Shown: one piece after another, positions 8,183-17,070 of the stretch
How the letters are laid out: each line of letters opens with the position of its first letter
Numbering within the stretch: the stretch's first letter is position 1
Assembly (NCBI GenBank): GCA_040755395.1
Contig: JBFMAX010000018.1
Span: 1 to 52,678 of the forward strand
DNA from: Nitrospirota bacterium
GTDB lineage: Bacteria; Nitrospirota; Nitrospiria; Nitrospirales; Nitrospiraceae
DNA length: 52,678 bases
Reading direction: 5' to 3'
The notes under the pieces: generated by a model
Seen by the model: only the letters and a program-made list of their open reading frames with translations
The model's database searches: none
What the model was told of the DNA's origin: nothing
Made by a program: the position numbers and the translations under genes

Positions 8183-8971
8183 TCACCGATCCGTAAAACG
8201 AGGCTGCCGCTTTTCCAGAAAAGCGGCGAGCCCCTCCTTCCTGTCCTCCGTCTCGCAGAGCGTGCCGAACAGACGCGCCTCCAAGGCCAAGGCCTGGCGC
8301 ACATTCAGCTCGGCCCCTTCCCGGACCGCTCGGAGCGCCGCCCTGACGGCCGCCCGGCCTTTTGAGGCGATCTTGCGCGCCAACCCCCGCGCCTGACGGA
8401 GCAGATCGTCCGACGGAATCACCTGGGACACCAATCCCAAGACCTTCGCCTCCTGCGCGGAGATGATGTCTCCGGTGAGAATCAGCTCCGTCGCTCTGGA
8501 TCGACCGATGAGCCGAGGCAGGCGCTGGGTGCCGCCCATGCCCGGCATCATCCCCAGATTGATTTCCGGTTGGCCCAGTCTCGAGCCCTCCGCCGCCAGC
8601 CTGATATGACAGCACATCGCCAGCTCCAGGCCCCCGCCGAGACAGGCTCCGTTGATGGCGGCGATGACCGGTTTTTCGAAGGCTTCGATCTTGTCCACTA
8701 TCGCCTGCCCGCGGAGCGCCATCCGTTCACCCTCCTGCGCCGATGCGATCGCAGCCAGTGCACGGATGTCGGCCCCGGCGATGAAGAATCGACCGGCTCC
8801 GGTCAGGATCACGGCCTTGACCGCGTCGTCCTTGGCCAGGCCGTCGAACGCGGCTTCCAGCTCGTCCAGCACTTGGACCGTCAGCGTGTTCGCCGGAGGA
8901 TAGTTGATGGTCAGCGTCGCGACGAACTCTTCCACCGAGCAGGAGAGCATGCCGTTGGCCATCGCCGTCAT
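8183..8971 (-). CDS. enoyl-CoA hydratase/isomerase (crotonase)
   Basis: A 262-residue crotonase. The acyl-CoA oxyanion loops are present (FFIAGADIRAL near 62-72; CLGGGLELAM near 109-118). Both catalytic glutamates of true hydratases are visible: GGGLE-LAM and GQPEINLG. It adds water to 2-enoyl-CoA to give L-3-hydroxyacyl-CoA. It starts 9 nt after the dehydrogenase gene, and GAGG lies close to the ATG. With that gene and the thiolase it supplies three of the four beta-oxidation steps; no acyl-CoA dehydrogenase accompanies them. Confidence 0.92.
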   Translation of the reverse strand: MTAMANGMLSCSVEEFVATLTINYPPANTLTVQVLDELEAAFDGLAKDDAVKAVILTGAGRFFIAGADIRALAAIASAQEGERMALRGQAIVDKIEAFEKPVIAAINGACLGGGLELAMCCHIRLAAEGSRLGQPEINLGMMPGMGGTQRLPRLIGRSRATELILTGDIISAQEAKVLGLVSQVIPSDDLLRQARGLARKIASKGRAAVRAALRAVREGAELNVRQALALEARLFGTLCETEDRKEGLAAFLEKRQPRFTDR

Positions 8972-8980
8972 GACCTCACC

Positions 8981-10204
8981 TCAATACACAAAGAATCCTC
9001 GCCCCGCGATCTGGCCGGTGAATCCGGCGTCCACCATGCGGCGCAGCATGGGCGCCGGCCAGAACCGCGGACCGAGGCTGTGCGCGAAGTCCTCCAATTC
9101 GTGGAGCACCTGGTCCATGCCGAGCCGGTCGGCGAAATGCAACGGCCCTTCCTTGTCGACCGGGAACCCGATTCCGGCGACCATCGCGAAATCGATGTCG
9201 CGCGCGGAGGCGATCCCTTCTTGCAAGGCTGTCACGGCCTCGTTCACCATCGCCAACAGAAGCCGTGATCGCGTCCATCGCGTGCCGGGCGCGCCCGTTT
9301 CCTCCCGCACCCGCCGGATCACAGTGTCGAGACCCTGCTCACGGCCCCCTTCTTCCTCGCTGACATAGTCGTAGAAGCCGTGACCGGCTTTGACGCCCGA
9401 TCGCCCCGCCTTGACCAGCGCTTCCAGCAACGGAGCCGGGGTCATGCGAGGCCCATAATGGCGATGGAGGATCCGTGCGACTTCCAGGGAGATATCCAGC
9501 CCGACGGTATCCAGCAGGGTGAACGGCCCGACCGGCATCCCGAAGGCGACCATTTCTTGATCGATGTCTTTGACCGGCGCCGCGCCTTCCTGCAGGCAGA
9601 GAATCGCTTCGTTCAGATAGGGCATCAGCAGACGATTGACGAGAAAGCCGGCGCATTCCTTCACCACGACCGGCGTCTTCCGGATGCTTTCCGCAAAGCC
9701 GACCATGTCGTCCACCGTTTGAGGGTCGGTGGCGAGACCGGGAATGATCTCGACGAGAGCCATGGCATAAGCCGGGTTGAAAAAGTGCAAGCCCACCACC
9801 TTGCTTGGCCGGCTCGTGGCGGCTCCCAGCGCCGAGATGGAGAGCGCCGACGTGTTGCTGGCCAGGATTGCGCCGCGCGGGCAGATCTGATCCAACTCAT
9901 GGAAAACCTGCTTCTTCAGCTTCATATCTTCCGGCACCGCTTCGATGACCAGATCGACCTGGTGAAGGCCGGCAAGACCGGACGCGGCCGTGACCAGGAG
10001 CATTTTTTCCTCGAGCTGTTCGGGCGTCATCTTGCCCTTGTTGACGCGGGCCTGATACAAGGCCCGCACGGATTCCCGTCCGCGCTGCGCCAACGTCTCA
10101 TTGACGTCGGCCAGCACAACCGGCACGCCGGCCATGCTGACGACCTGCGCGATCTGCGCGCCCATCGTCCCGGCTCCCACAACGCCGACGGTGTAGATGT
10201 ACAT
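8981..10204 (-). CDS. 3-hydroxyacyl-CoA dehydrogenase, long form with second C-terminal domain
   Basis: A 407-residue NAD-dependent oxidoreductase. The Rossmann motif GVVGAGTMGAQIAQV lies at 7-21, followed by VIEAVPEDMKLKK, SNTSALSIS and the family signature around GLHFFNPAYAMALVEI (catalytic His and Asn). The first C-terminal domain (FLVNRLLMPYLNEA) runs to about 290. A second, similar unit follows (LLLAMVNEAVTALQEGIASA, GFPVDKEGPLHFADRLG, GRGFFVY). Short-chain enzymes have about 285 residues, so this is the extended architecture seen in multifunctional or long-chain enzymes. It is in the same operon as the hydratase and thiolase. The ribosome binding site is weak. Confidence 0.9.
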   Translation of the reverse strand: MYIYTVGVVGAGTMGAQIAQVVSMAGVPVVLADVNETLAQRGRESVRALYQARVNKGKMTPEQLEEKMLLVTAASGLAGLHQVDLVIEAVPEDMKLKKQVFHELDQICPRGAILASNTSALSISALGAATSRPSKVVGLHFFNPAYAMALVEIIPGLATDPQTVDDMVGFAESIRKTPVVVKECAGFLVNRLLMPYLNEAILCLQEGAAPVKDIDQEMVAFGMPVGPFTLLDTVGLDISLEVARILHRHYGPRMTPAPLLEALVKAGRSGVKAGHGFYDYVSEEEGGREQGLDTVIRRVREETGAPGTRWTRSRLLLAMVNEAVTALQEGIASARDIDFAMVAGIGFPVDKEGPLHFADRLGMDQVLHELEDFAHSLGPRFWPAPMLRRMVDAGFTGQIAGRGFFVY

Positions 10205-10316
10205 GGCTCAGTTCGCTAGCCTCGCGCGCGACCGGCGAGACGTGCACGGAACGTTTCGTTTACAGCCCGACGCTTTGGCGCATCTCGCGTTTCCCGACTT
10301 TCGCACGATTCGCGCA

Positions 10317-11507
10317 TCAGAGGCGTTCAAGGACCATCGCCGCGCCTTGCCCGCCTCCGACGCACATGGTCACCGCGCCGAGGGACGCGCCGCGCCGCCG
10401 CATCTCGTGGAGGAGCGTGAGGACCAGGCGCGTCCCGGTCATCCCGACCGGATGACCCAGCGCGATGGCTCCGCCGTTCACGTTCACGATCTCCCGTTTC
10501 AGTCCCAACAGCCGTTCGACCGCCAGGTACTGCGCCGCAAAGGCCTCGTTGACTTCGATCAATTCCAGATCGGTCAAACTCACGCCCGCCCGCTTGAGCG
10601 CCGACGGCAACGCTTCCACCGGTCCGATTCCCATCCGGGTCGGCTCCACCCCGACGAAGGCGTATCCCCGGATCCGCCCCATCGGCCGGAGTCCCAGATC
10701 GCGCGCCCGGTCCGCGGACATCACGAGCGCCGCCGCCGCCCCGTCGTTGAGCGGGCAACTGTTGCCCGCCGTGACCGTGCCGCCCTCTTTGAAGATGGGC
10801 GGGTAGAGCGCGAGCTGCTGTTCGGTCAATCCGGGGTTCGGTCCTTCGTCCTGCGCGAACACAGTCGGCGCGACATCACGGCCGGCGACCGTTTTCGGGA
10901 TCGAGATCGGAAGGATTTCTTCCTTGAACTTCCCCTCTCGGACGGCCTTGAACGCGCGACGATGGCTTTCCACGGCGAACCGATCCTGCTCTTCGCGGCT
11001 GATGCCGAACTCTTCGGCCAGATTCTCGGCGGTCCGGCCCATGAGCTGGCCGCAAAACGCGTCGGTCAGCCCTTCCCAGATGCTGTCGATGAACTCGGCG
11101 TGCCGCAGGCGCTTCCCCCACCGCATATCGCGCGACACGAAGGGCGCGCGGCTCATGTTCTCCACGCCGCCCACCACCTGCACGTCGGCGTCGCCGCTCC
11201 GAATGTTTTGGCAGGCGTTCACAAACGGTTGCAGGCCCGAGGCGCAGTTGCGCTGAACCGAATACGCCGGGAGACGAATCGGCAATCCGGCCATGAGCGC
11301 GATCACCCGGGCGACGTTGTAGGCGTCGCTGGTCTGCCCCACGCACCCGACAATCACTTCCTCGACCAGCCCCGGATCGAGGCCGGCTCGGGCGAGGGTC
11401 TCGCGCACGACCAGTTCGCCCAGCTTGTGGGCCGGGATATCCTTGAGCGCCCCGCCGAAGTTCCCGATGGGCGTCCGGACTCCTGTGACAATGACGATTT
11501 CTTTCAT
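10317..11507 (-). CDS. acetyl-CoA C-acyltransferase (thiolase)
   Basis: A 396-residue thiolase. The nucleophilic Cys lies in QRNCASGLQ (about residue 90), the catalytic His in [15 protein letters not shown] (about 350), and the second Cys in [10 protein letters not shown] near the C-terminus. It cleaves 3-ketoacyl-CoA to acetyl-CoA plus a shortened acyl-CoA, or condenses two acetyl-CoA. It is 21 nt downstream of the acyl-CoA ligase and 112 nt before the dehydrogenase, in a single minus-strand transcription unit. Whether it is degradative or biosynthetic cannot be told from sequence alone. Confidence 0.92.
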   Translation of the reverse strand: MKEIVIVTGVRTPIGNFGGALKDIPAHKLGELVVRETLARAGLDPGLVEEVIVGCVGQTSDAYNVARVIALMAGLPIRLPAYSVQRNCASGLQPFVNACQNIRSGDADVQVVGGVENMSRAPFVSRDMRWGKRLRHAEFIDSIWEGLTDAFCGQLMGRTAENLAEEFGISREEQDRFAVESHRRAFKAVREGKFKEEILPISIPKTVAGRDVAPTVFAQDEGPNPGLTEQQLALYPPIFKEGGTVTAGNSCPLNDGAAAALVMSADRARDLGLRPMGRIRGYAFVGVEPTRMGIGPVEALPSALKRAGVSLTDLELIEVNEAFAAQYLAVERLLGLKREIVNVNGGAIALGHPVGMTGTRLVLTLLHEMRRRGASLGAVTMCVGGGQGAAMVLERL

Positions 11508-11528
11508 GACGATCCCCGTTCCGGCTCT

Positions 11529-13235
11529 TCACCCGACTTTGCGCTGAGCGGCCGCCGCGTCGTTCGCGCGGATGTGTTCGTCGCGCAGCAGGCGGCGGAG
11601 GACCTTCCCCACCACCGTTCTGGGCAGTTCGGAGCGGAACTCGACGGCCGTCGGGACCTTGAACCGGGCCAACGACCGCCCGCAGTGTTCGATCAGTTCC
11701 TGCTCGGTCACGGACCGTCCCGATCTGGCGACCACGTACGCCCTGATCGCCTCTCCATAAAGAGGGTGGGGGATGCCGATGACCACGGCATCCCCGACGG
11801 CCGGATGCTGCAGCAGCACCTCTTCCACCTCCCTCGGGTACACGTTCTCGCCGCGGGAGATGATCAGGTCCTTCTTCCGATCCACGACAAAGAAAAAACC
11901 CCGGTCGTCCCGCCTGGCGATATCGCCCGTGCGGAGCCAGCCGTCGCACAGCACGGCCTTGGTTTCCGCTTCGTTGTTCCAGTACCCGCGCATCACCTGC
12001 GGGCCGCGCACCATCAATTCGCCGATGTCGCCGATCGGCACGTCCCGTCGGCCGGTTTCCAGATCCACGATCCTGGCGTCCGTGTCCGGGAACGGGAGCC
12101 CCATCGACCCGCGCGGGTGTTCGCCGTAGATCGGGTTGCAATGCGTGACGGGCCCCGCCTCGGTCAGGCCGTACCCTTCGGAAATCCTCACGCCGGTGAG
12201 CCGTTCGAACCGGTCCTGTACCTCCGCGGGCAGGCCGCTCCCTCCGCTCAGGCACACGCGCAGGGACCGGAAGTCGTATCGGCGGGCCTGCGGGAACTCG
12301 CTGAGCTTGGAGAACATCGTGGGGATGCCGGAAAAGACCGAGATCCGGTCGCGTTGGATCGCGCGGAGCACGTCGACGACCTGGAAGCGCGGGAGGAGGA
12401 CGATGGAACATCCGGTCATGACGGCCAGGTTCTGACAGGTGCTCAATCCATAGGCGTGGAAAAACGGAATGACTCCGAGAAAGACTTCGCTTCCCTCGCG
12501 AAAATCGGGCACCCAGTACCGGCACTGGAACGCGTTGGTGACGATATTGCGGTGCGTCAGCATGACACCTTTGGGCGTGCCCGTCGTTCCGCCGGTGTAT
12601 TGAAGCTGCGCGAGGTCATCCGGTCCCGGTTTCGGCAGGGCCGCCTGACCGGGCACGGACGTCCGATCCAGCAGGTCACGGAAATCATAGACCGGCGGCC
12701 GTGTGTCGATGCGAATCCAGCGGCGATTGAGCATGGCCTTGAAGGGATAGAGCAGGCGCGGGACCGGCGGGAGAAAGTCCCGGACGCTCGTCACAATCGT
12801 GCGCTTCGGAAGTCCCGTATGCCGCCGGACGTCCTCGAGACGCGGGAAGAACTGGTCCAACACGACGAGGGTCTCGCTGCCGGAGTCGGCCAATTGAGCC
12901 TCGATTTCCCTCGACACATACAGCGGATTGGTCGGCACGACGATCGTTCCGGCTTTCAGCGCCCCGTAATAGGCGATGAGCGACTGCGGGATGTTCGGCA
13001 ACATGAGGGCCACGCGATCTCCGGGCCGCACCCCCAGAGCCATCAGCGCCAGCGCAAACCGCGTGCTCAGTGCGTCGAATTGGCGGAAGGACACACGCCG
13101 GCCGTAGAAGATCCACGCGGGGTGTTCGGGAAATCGCGTCGCGGATCGACGCGGCAGGTCCCCGACCGTCCAATCGGGATACCGGCAGGAGGGTGGAACG
13201 CCCGGATCGTACTCACGGAACCAGGGCTGCAGCAT
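11529..13235 (-). CDS. long-chain fatty acid-CoA ligase (AMP-forming)
   Basis: A 568-residue ANL-superfamily enzyme that activates a fatty acid via acyl-AMP to acyl-CoA. The P-loop-like motif is YTGGTTGTPKGVMLTHRN, the adenine/acyl motif is ISEGYGLTEAGPV, the hinge is DGWLRTGDIARRDDRGFFF then VDRKKDLIISRGENVYPREV, and the C-terminal catalytic lysine lies in LPRTVVGKVLRR. The ATG at 13233-13235 is preceded by GCGAGG at good spacing; another ATG is two codons upstream. It lies 59 nt after the diiron protein gene and 21 nt before the thiolase. The substrate is likely a medium or long fatty acid, judged from family and neighbours. Confidence 0.9.
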   Translation of the reverse strand: MLQPWFREYDPGVPPSCRYPDWTVGDLPRRSATRFPEHPAWIFYGRRVSFRQFDALSTRFALALMALGVRPGDRVALMLPNIPQSLIAYYGALKAGTIVVPTNPLYVSREIEAQLADSGSETLVVLDQFFPRLEDVRRHTGLPKRTIVTSVRDFLPPVPRLLYPFKAMLNRRWIRIDTRPPVYDFRDLLDRTSVPGQAALPKPGPDDLAQLQYTGGTTGTPKGVMLTHRNIVTNAFQCRYWVPDFREGSEVFLGVIPFFHAYGLSTCQNLAVMTGCSIVLLPRFQVVDVLRAIQRDRISVFSGIPTMFSKLSEFPQARRYDFRSLRVCLSGGSGLPAEVQDRFERLTGVRISEGYGLTEAGPVTHCNPIYGEHPRGSMGLPFPDTDARIVDLETGRRDVPIGDIGELMVRGPQVMRGYWNNEAETKAVLCDGWLRTGDIARRDDRGFFFVVDRKKDLIISRGENVYPREVEEVLLQHPAVGDAVVIGIPHPLYGEAIRAYVVARSGRSVTEQELIEHCGRSLARFKVPTAVEFRSELPRTVVGKVLRRLLRDEHIRANDAAAAQRKVG

Positions 13236-13294
13236 CCGCATCCTCGCTGGCTCAGGCGCCGGCGCCTCGTCACGACGGCGACGCTCATGACGGG

Positions 13295-14038
13295 CTATGC
13301 CGCCCCGAGCGCGGTGGGTGTGTGTCGCGAACGACCCGCTTGGCGTCTGTTCTCCAACCCCATCCAAAATCCTTCGAGGTAGTCCAACACGGCCTTCACG
13401 CCCTTGCGGAAATCTTCCTTTTCCTTCTCGGACATGCCGGCCCCGTCCGGGCCGGTCGCCCCTTCGACCGCAGCCACGGCGTGTTCCATGGCCTCTTCGT
13501 GGGCGGACTCGAGCTGGCGGTGGAACGTGAAATAGGTCATGTCCATGCGGGGATATCGCTCCCGCTTGAGCCGGGTGAGACCCGGGATCAGATGGTCCCA
13601 CATCGTGATCGCCATGTTCTCCAATCCGAAAGAGGCACCGAGCGCCGTGGCGTGATTGCCGTCGCTGTAAAGCCGTTCCATGCCTTCGATGTAGGCGCGC
13701 GTCGAGGGCAGCATCGGCCGGGTCATCGCCTCATGCACATCGATGCCGACCGAACGGAGAAAATCGCGATAGAGCAGTTCATGCCGATTCCTCGTCTGGC
13801 CGTCGCCCAGTTCCGAATACAGGACCTTCGTCAGCTCATCCGCCACCTTTTCGTCTTCCGTGTTGACCAGTTGCGACACCAGGATCTTCGGAAAGAACCT
13901 CGCGAAATTGTAGAACTCGACCGCGAACTCCCGAAACTCCTCGTCCGTCATATCGCCGAGCCGAAAGCGATCCAGATACGGGTTATTGATCGCTCCATGA
14001 CGGAGGACTTCGCTGCGCATCTGCTCGTAGAACGTCAT
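13295..14038 (-). CDS. heme-oxygenase-like diiron protein (HDO/TenA-like fold)
   Basis: A 247-residue all-helical protein of the iron-containing redox family that includes CADD and the alkene-forming UndA. Likely metal ligands are E in LYSELGDG and H in RNRHELLY (helix 3 region), E in SFGLENMAI, and the H-x3-E-x2-H set in TFHRQLESAH, where known members have H-x3-D/E-x2-H. The ATG at 14036-14038 follows GGGAGGTG at good spacing. It is first in a minus-strand operon with acyl-CoA ligase and beta-oxidation genes, so a fatty-acyl or similar substrate is plausible. The exact oxidative reaction cannot be deduced. It is divergent from the homogentisate operon. Confidence 0.7.
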   Translation of the reverse strand: MTFYEQMRSEVLRHGAINNPYLDRFRLGDMTDEEFREFAVEFYNFARFFPKILVSQLVNTEDEKVADELTKVLYSELGDGQTRNRHELLYRDFLRSVGIDVHEAMTRPMLPSTRAYIEGMERLYSDGNHATALGASFGLENMAITMWDHLIPGLTRLKRERYPRMDMTYFTFHRQLESAHEEAMEHAVAAVEGATGPDGAGMSEKEKEDFRKGVKAVLDYLEGFWMGLENRRQAGRSRHTPTALGAA

Positions 14039-14246
14039 GACCCACCTCCCACTCCGGTCCACAACGTCGGAATGACCGCGCCTCTCCGCTTCGCGCGTCC
14101 GAGCTGTTCCAATAATATACCTTTTATATTATTTGCGCAATCCGCAAAACAGACCGTTCAATCCTTATCTGGACTGCATTTTTGCGCCATCCATCTCAAT
14201 CTCCGCCTCTGTAATCCGACAACGTTCCATCAATTTGATATAAACT

Positions 14247-14279
14247 CTCTATTGCACAATAGAGTTACTATGTTATACT
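14247..14279 (+). promoter_or_regulatory. promoter with overlapping 18-bp palindrome, homogentisate operon
   Basis: TTGCAC (14252-14257), 16-nt spacer, TATACT (14274-14279) is a near-consensus sigma70 promoter, about 80 nt before the first gene. A perfect palindrome, CTCTATTG-CA-CAATAGAG (14247-14264), covers the -35 box and so is well placed for a repressor. The other side of this 319-bp divergent region (14039-14357) has an AT-rich block near 14111-14131 with TTGCGC/TATATT-like elements toward the diiron gene, less certain. No regulator gene of obvious fit lies next to it. Confidence 0.7.
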
Positions 14280-14357
14280 CCGCCTGTATCCACGACCATC
14301 ACCCACGACAGGCGGACCGTGGGTCGGGTCCGCCGAGGTTGAGGAGGAGGCGCCGTT

Positions 14358-14930
14358 ATGAAAGGATCAATGGGTATCGATCACATCACGCTGTGCGTGG
14401 AGAACCTGGACGCCGCAGAGTACTTGTTCACCAAGATTCTGGGGTTCGAAGTGATCTGGTCGGCGCGGGATGTCGGAAGCGACAAATCCAGCATGGATAC
14501 CGTCGTCGTGCAGCGCGGTAACGCCAAGATCGCGCTCATGCAGGGGCGAGACAAGGTCGTCAAGTCCCAGATCAACGAGTTCATCGAGAAATACGGGCAA
14601 GGAGTCCAGCACATCGCCATGGAAGTGGACGACATCGAGGCGGTCTGCCGAGAATGGGAGGCCCATGGCGTGAAGTTCAGCGGTCCTCTGAAGGAAGGAC
14701 GGGACGGTTTCGGCCCCCTGAAGCAGCGGTTTACGTACCCGCTCTTTCCCGGCAGCGGCCTCTTCTTCGAACTGACCCAACGCCAGCACGGGAACGAGCA
14801 GTCGAAGACGTTCGTGCGGGGCACGGTCGAAGCGCTCTATAAGGATATCGAACGCGACCAGATCAGCGGCGTCGAACAAACGATCATCGACTACGAATCC
14901 TGTCCGGTCTCATTCAAAAAGACCGCCTGA
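14358..14930 (+). CDS. half-size 4-hydroxyphenylpyruvate dioxygenase-like VOC protein
   Basis: A 190-residue vicinal-oxygen-chelate protein. It aligns only with the C-terminal, catalytic half of normal HPPD (about 350-400 residues). The iron ligands would be His9 (GIDHITL), His85 (GVQHIAM) and Glu138 (LFFELTQR). The trailing RGTVEALYKDIERDQ is the HPPD C-terminal signature (normally G-N-F-x-A-L-F-x-x-I-E-x-D/E-Q). The function expected is 4-hydroxyphenylpyruvate to homogentisate, or a related ketoacid oxygenation. It is the first gene after the promoter, directly before homogentisate dioxygenase. The N-terminal half is absent and there is no upstream frame for it, so this is a genuine single-domain form and not a truncation by frameshift. 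Confidence 0.75.
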   Translation: MKGSMGIDHITLCVENLDAAEYLFTKILGFEVIWSARDVGSDKSSMDTVVVQRGNAKIALMQGRDKVVKSQINEFIEKYGQGVQHIAMEVDDIEAVCREWEAHGVKFSGPLKEGRDGFGPLKQRFTYPLFPGSGLFFELTQRQHGNEQSKTFVRGTVEALYKDIERDQISGVEQTIIDYESCPVSFKKTA

Positions 14931-14965
14931 GCGTGCTCGGCGCCGGCGAGAAGGGGGAGGCCGCG

Positions 14966-16072
14966 ATGTATCTCGTGAAGAAAGGCAAGGTTCCGAATCA
15001 AGCTCACGTGGGCATTCCGGAAGGCTTGTGCGAGGAGGAACACGGGCGCCAAGGATTCAGCGGCCCATCCTCGCATCTCTATCGGACCCATCCGCCGACC
15101 GGCTGGGTGAGGATCGAAGGCCCGCTCCGGCCCCGCGCGTTTACCTGCGCGGCTCTTTCCACCCCAGACCAACGTTCGGCGAAGGCGAGCCCGTTGGAGA
15201 TCCTTCGCAGCCCGGATGCCAGCGTCTTTCTCTCGCGTCGATCCGAACCGATGACCTATTTCGTCCGCAATTCGGACGGCGACGAAGTCCACTTCGTGCA
15301 CAGCGGGCGTGGTCGTTACGAGACCGATTACGGCTGGCTCGCGTATGAGCCCGGCGATTACATCATCATCCCCAAAGGCACGACGTACCGGACCCTCGTC
15401 GAATCGACCCCATCCTTGTTTCTGATCGTCGAGACTCCGGAGCCCGTCACCCTGCCCGACCGGGGCATGCTCGGTCAGCACGCGCTCTTCGACAAAGGCG
15501 TGCTGGTCCCACCGGAACTGGACTCAGTCCGAGACGGCGGAGAGCGGCGCGAGTGGGAAGTGCGGATCAAGCGCCACGGGGAGTACACGAAGGTCTTCTA
15601 TCCTTTCTATCCCATGGACGTGGTGGGGTGGAAGGGCGACCTCTGGGTCGCCAAGCTCAATGTCCGGGACTTCCGTCCCGTGACGAGCGCGCGATATCAC
15701 CTGCCGCCCAGCGTGCATGTCACGTTTCAGGCCGGCGGTACGCTGTTTTCCACGTTTGCCCCGCGCCCGCTGGAGAGCGATCCCCAGGCGCTTCGCGTCC
15801 CGTTTTATCACCGGAACATGGACTATGATGAAGTCTTGTTCTACCATCAAGGCGACTTCTTCAGCCGAGCCGGCATCGGGCCCGGTATGCTGACCTTGCA
15901 TCCCCAAGGCATCCATCACGGACCTCAACCGCAGGCGGTCGAGGCGAGCACAACCAAGACCCACACGGACGAAGTGGCCATCATGATCGAAGCGCGCCGG
16001 CCCTTCCTCGTGACGCCGGCCCTGGAATCCGTCGAAGTCAAAGACTATGCGTTGAGCTGGAGCCGCCGATGA
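14966..16072 (+). CDS. hmgA: homogentisate 1,2-dioxygenase
   Basis: A 368-residue non-heme iron ring-cleaving enzyme, homogentisate to maleylacetoacetate. The double-cupin fold is visible: N-terminal cupin with FVHSGRGRYETDYG and EPGDYIIIPKGTTYR; C-terminal ligand block FYHRNMDYDEVLFYHQGDFF with His282 and an acidic partner, then LHPQGIHHGPQ with the remaining His. The ATG at 14966 follows GGGGGAGG. It is shorter than the roughly 430-residue enzymes of animals and pseudomonads but matches the compact bacterial form. Its stop overlaps the start of fumarylacetoacetase (ATGA), so translation is coupled. Confidence 0.88.
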   Translation: MYLVKKGKVPNQAHVGIPEGLCEEEHGRQGFSGPSSHLYRTHPPTGWVRIEGPLRPRAFTCAALSTPDQRSAKASPLEILRSPDASVFLSRRSEPMTYFVRNSDGDEVHFVHSGRGRYETDYGWLAYEPGDYIIIPKGTTYRTLVESTPSLFLIVETPEPVTLPDRGMLGQHALFDKGVLVPPELDSVRDGGERREWEVRIKRHGEYTKVFYPFYPMDVVGWKGDLWVAKLNVRDFRPVTSARYHLPPSVHVTFQAGGTLFSTFAPRPLESDPQALRVPFYHRNMDYDEVLFYHQGDFFSRAGIGPGMLTLHPQGIHHGPQPQAVEASTTKTHTDEVAIMIEARRPFLVTPALESVEVKDYALSWSRR

Positions 16073-17070
16073 AGTTGTACAGCTTTGAAGTCCGTACGCC
16101 GGTCGGCACGTTTACCCGTGTCGGCGCGCTGCTCGGCCAGAAGCTGGCGGACTTGAACATGGCCTACGCCCGGATGCTGGCCGATCGGAACGAAGCGCAG
16201 CCCTATCGGCTCGCCAACGCGGTGGTCCCGGCGACCATGCTGGAGTTGCTCGAAGGCGGCGCTTCGGCCATGGCCGCGGCCAGGCAGGCCCTCGACTATG
16301 CGGGCAAGCTGGGCGATCAGGCGCTGGGTCCCCAGGGAGAAACGATCGCCTATTCCGCCGGGAACGTGCGGATCATCGCCCCTCTGCCGAATCCGCCGTC
16401 GCTGCGCGATTTCATCGCCTTCGAAGAGCACATCGCCGCCACGTCCAGGAAACGGGGACAGCCGATTCCGCCCGAGTGGTACAAGGCCCCCGTCTACTAC
16501 AAGGGCAACCATCGGACGATCATCGGTCCGGACGAAGACCTCCCGTGGCCGCTTCAGACGACGAAGTTGGACTACGAGTTGGAACTGGCTTGCGTGATCG
16601 GCCGGCGAGGGCGGGACGTGCCCGAGCGGGAGGCGGCGGACTATATCGCCGGCTATACGATCATGAACGACTTCAGCGCCCGCGATATCCAGTTCCAGGA
16701 GATGGCCTGCCGGCTGGGTCCCGCGAAAGGCAAGGACTTCGCGACGGCCATCGGCCCCTGCCTGGTGACGCCGGACGAAATTCCCGATCTCGACGCGCTC
16801 ATCATGATCGCAAGGGTCAACGGAGAGGTCTGGTCCCGAGGTCGGTTCGGCACCATCCACTGGTCGTTCCCGCAAATGATCGCCCATGTGTCGCGCGGCG
16901 AGATGGTCTATCCCGGGGACCTGTTCGGATCGGGCACGGTCGGGGGCGGCTGCGGCCTGGAACTGGATCGCTTCTTGAATCCCGGCGATGTGGTCGAACT
17001 GGAAATTCAGCCCATCGGCGTGCTTCGGACGCGCATCGTGAAACAACCGGAGCGGGAGAACGCATCATGA
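16069..17070 (+). CDS. fumarylacetoacetase (fumarylacetoacetate hydrolase family)
   Basis: A 333-residue FAH-family hydrolase that cleaves fumarylacetoacetate to fumarate and acetoacetate. Family marks: FIAFEEHIAAT; YYKGNHRTIIGP; the metal-binding acidic pair in DYELELACVIG; MNDFSARDIQFQE; GPAKGKDFATAIGPCLV; and the Gly-rich GSGTVGGGCGLELDRFL, which corresponds to the G-T-x-S-G motif. Both ends overlap neighbouring genes by 4 bp. No maleylacetoacetate isomerase is present in the window, so either it lies elsewhere or this enzyme accepts maleylacetoacetate directly. Confidence 0.88.
   Translation: MKLYSFEVRTPVGTFTRVGALLGQKLADLNMAYARMLADRNEAQPYRLANAVVPATMLELLEGGASAMAAARQALDYAGKLGDQALGPQGETIAYSAGNVRIIAPLPNPPSLRDFIAFEEHIAATSRKRGQPIPPEWYKAPVYYKGNHRTIIGPDEDLPWPLQTTKLDYELELACVIGRRGRDVPEREAADYIAGYTIMNDFSARDIQFQEMACRLGPAKGKDFATAIGPCLVTPDEIPDLDALIMIARVNGEVWSRGRFGTIHWSFPQMIAHVSRGEMVYPGDLFGSGTVGGGCGLELDRFLNPGDVVELEIQPIGVLRTRIVKQPERENAS

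Noticed and set aside
10197-13382. Very long plus-strand open frame (about 1060 codons) opposite the thiolase and ligase genes
   Set aside because: It is the GC-rich antisense of genes with clear catalytic motifs; composition is Arg/His-rich with no domain pattern. The same applies to long frames at 1794-3110, 8025-8615 and 28559-29590.
14358-14930. Truncation of a full HPPD by frameshift
   Set aside because: The start has its own promoter and leader, and no N-terminal HPPD-domain coding is visible in any frame upstream.
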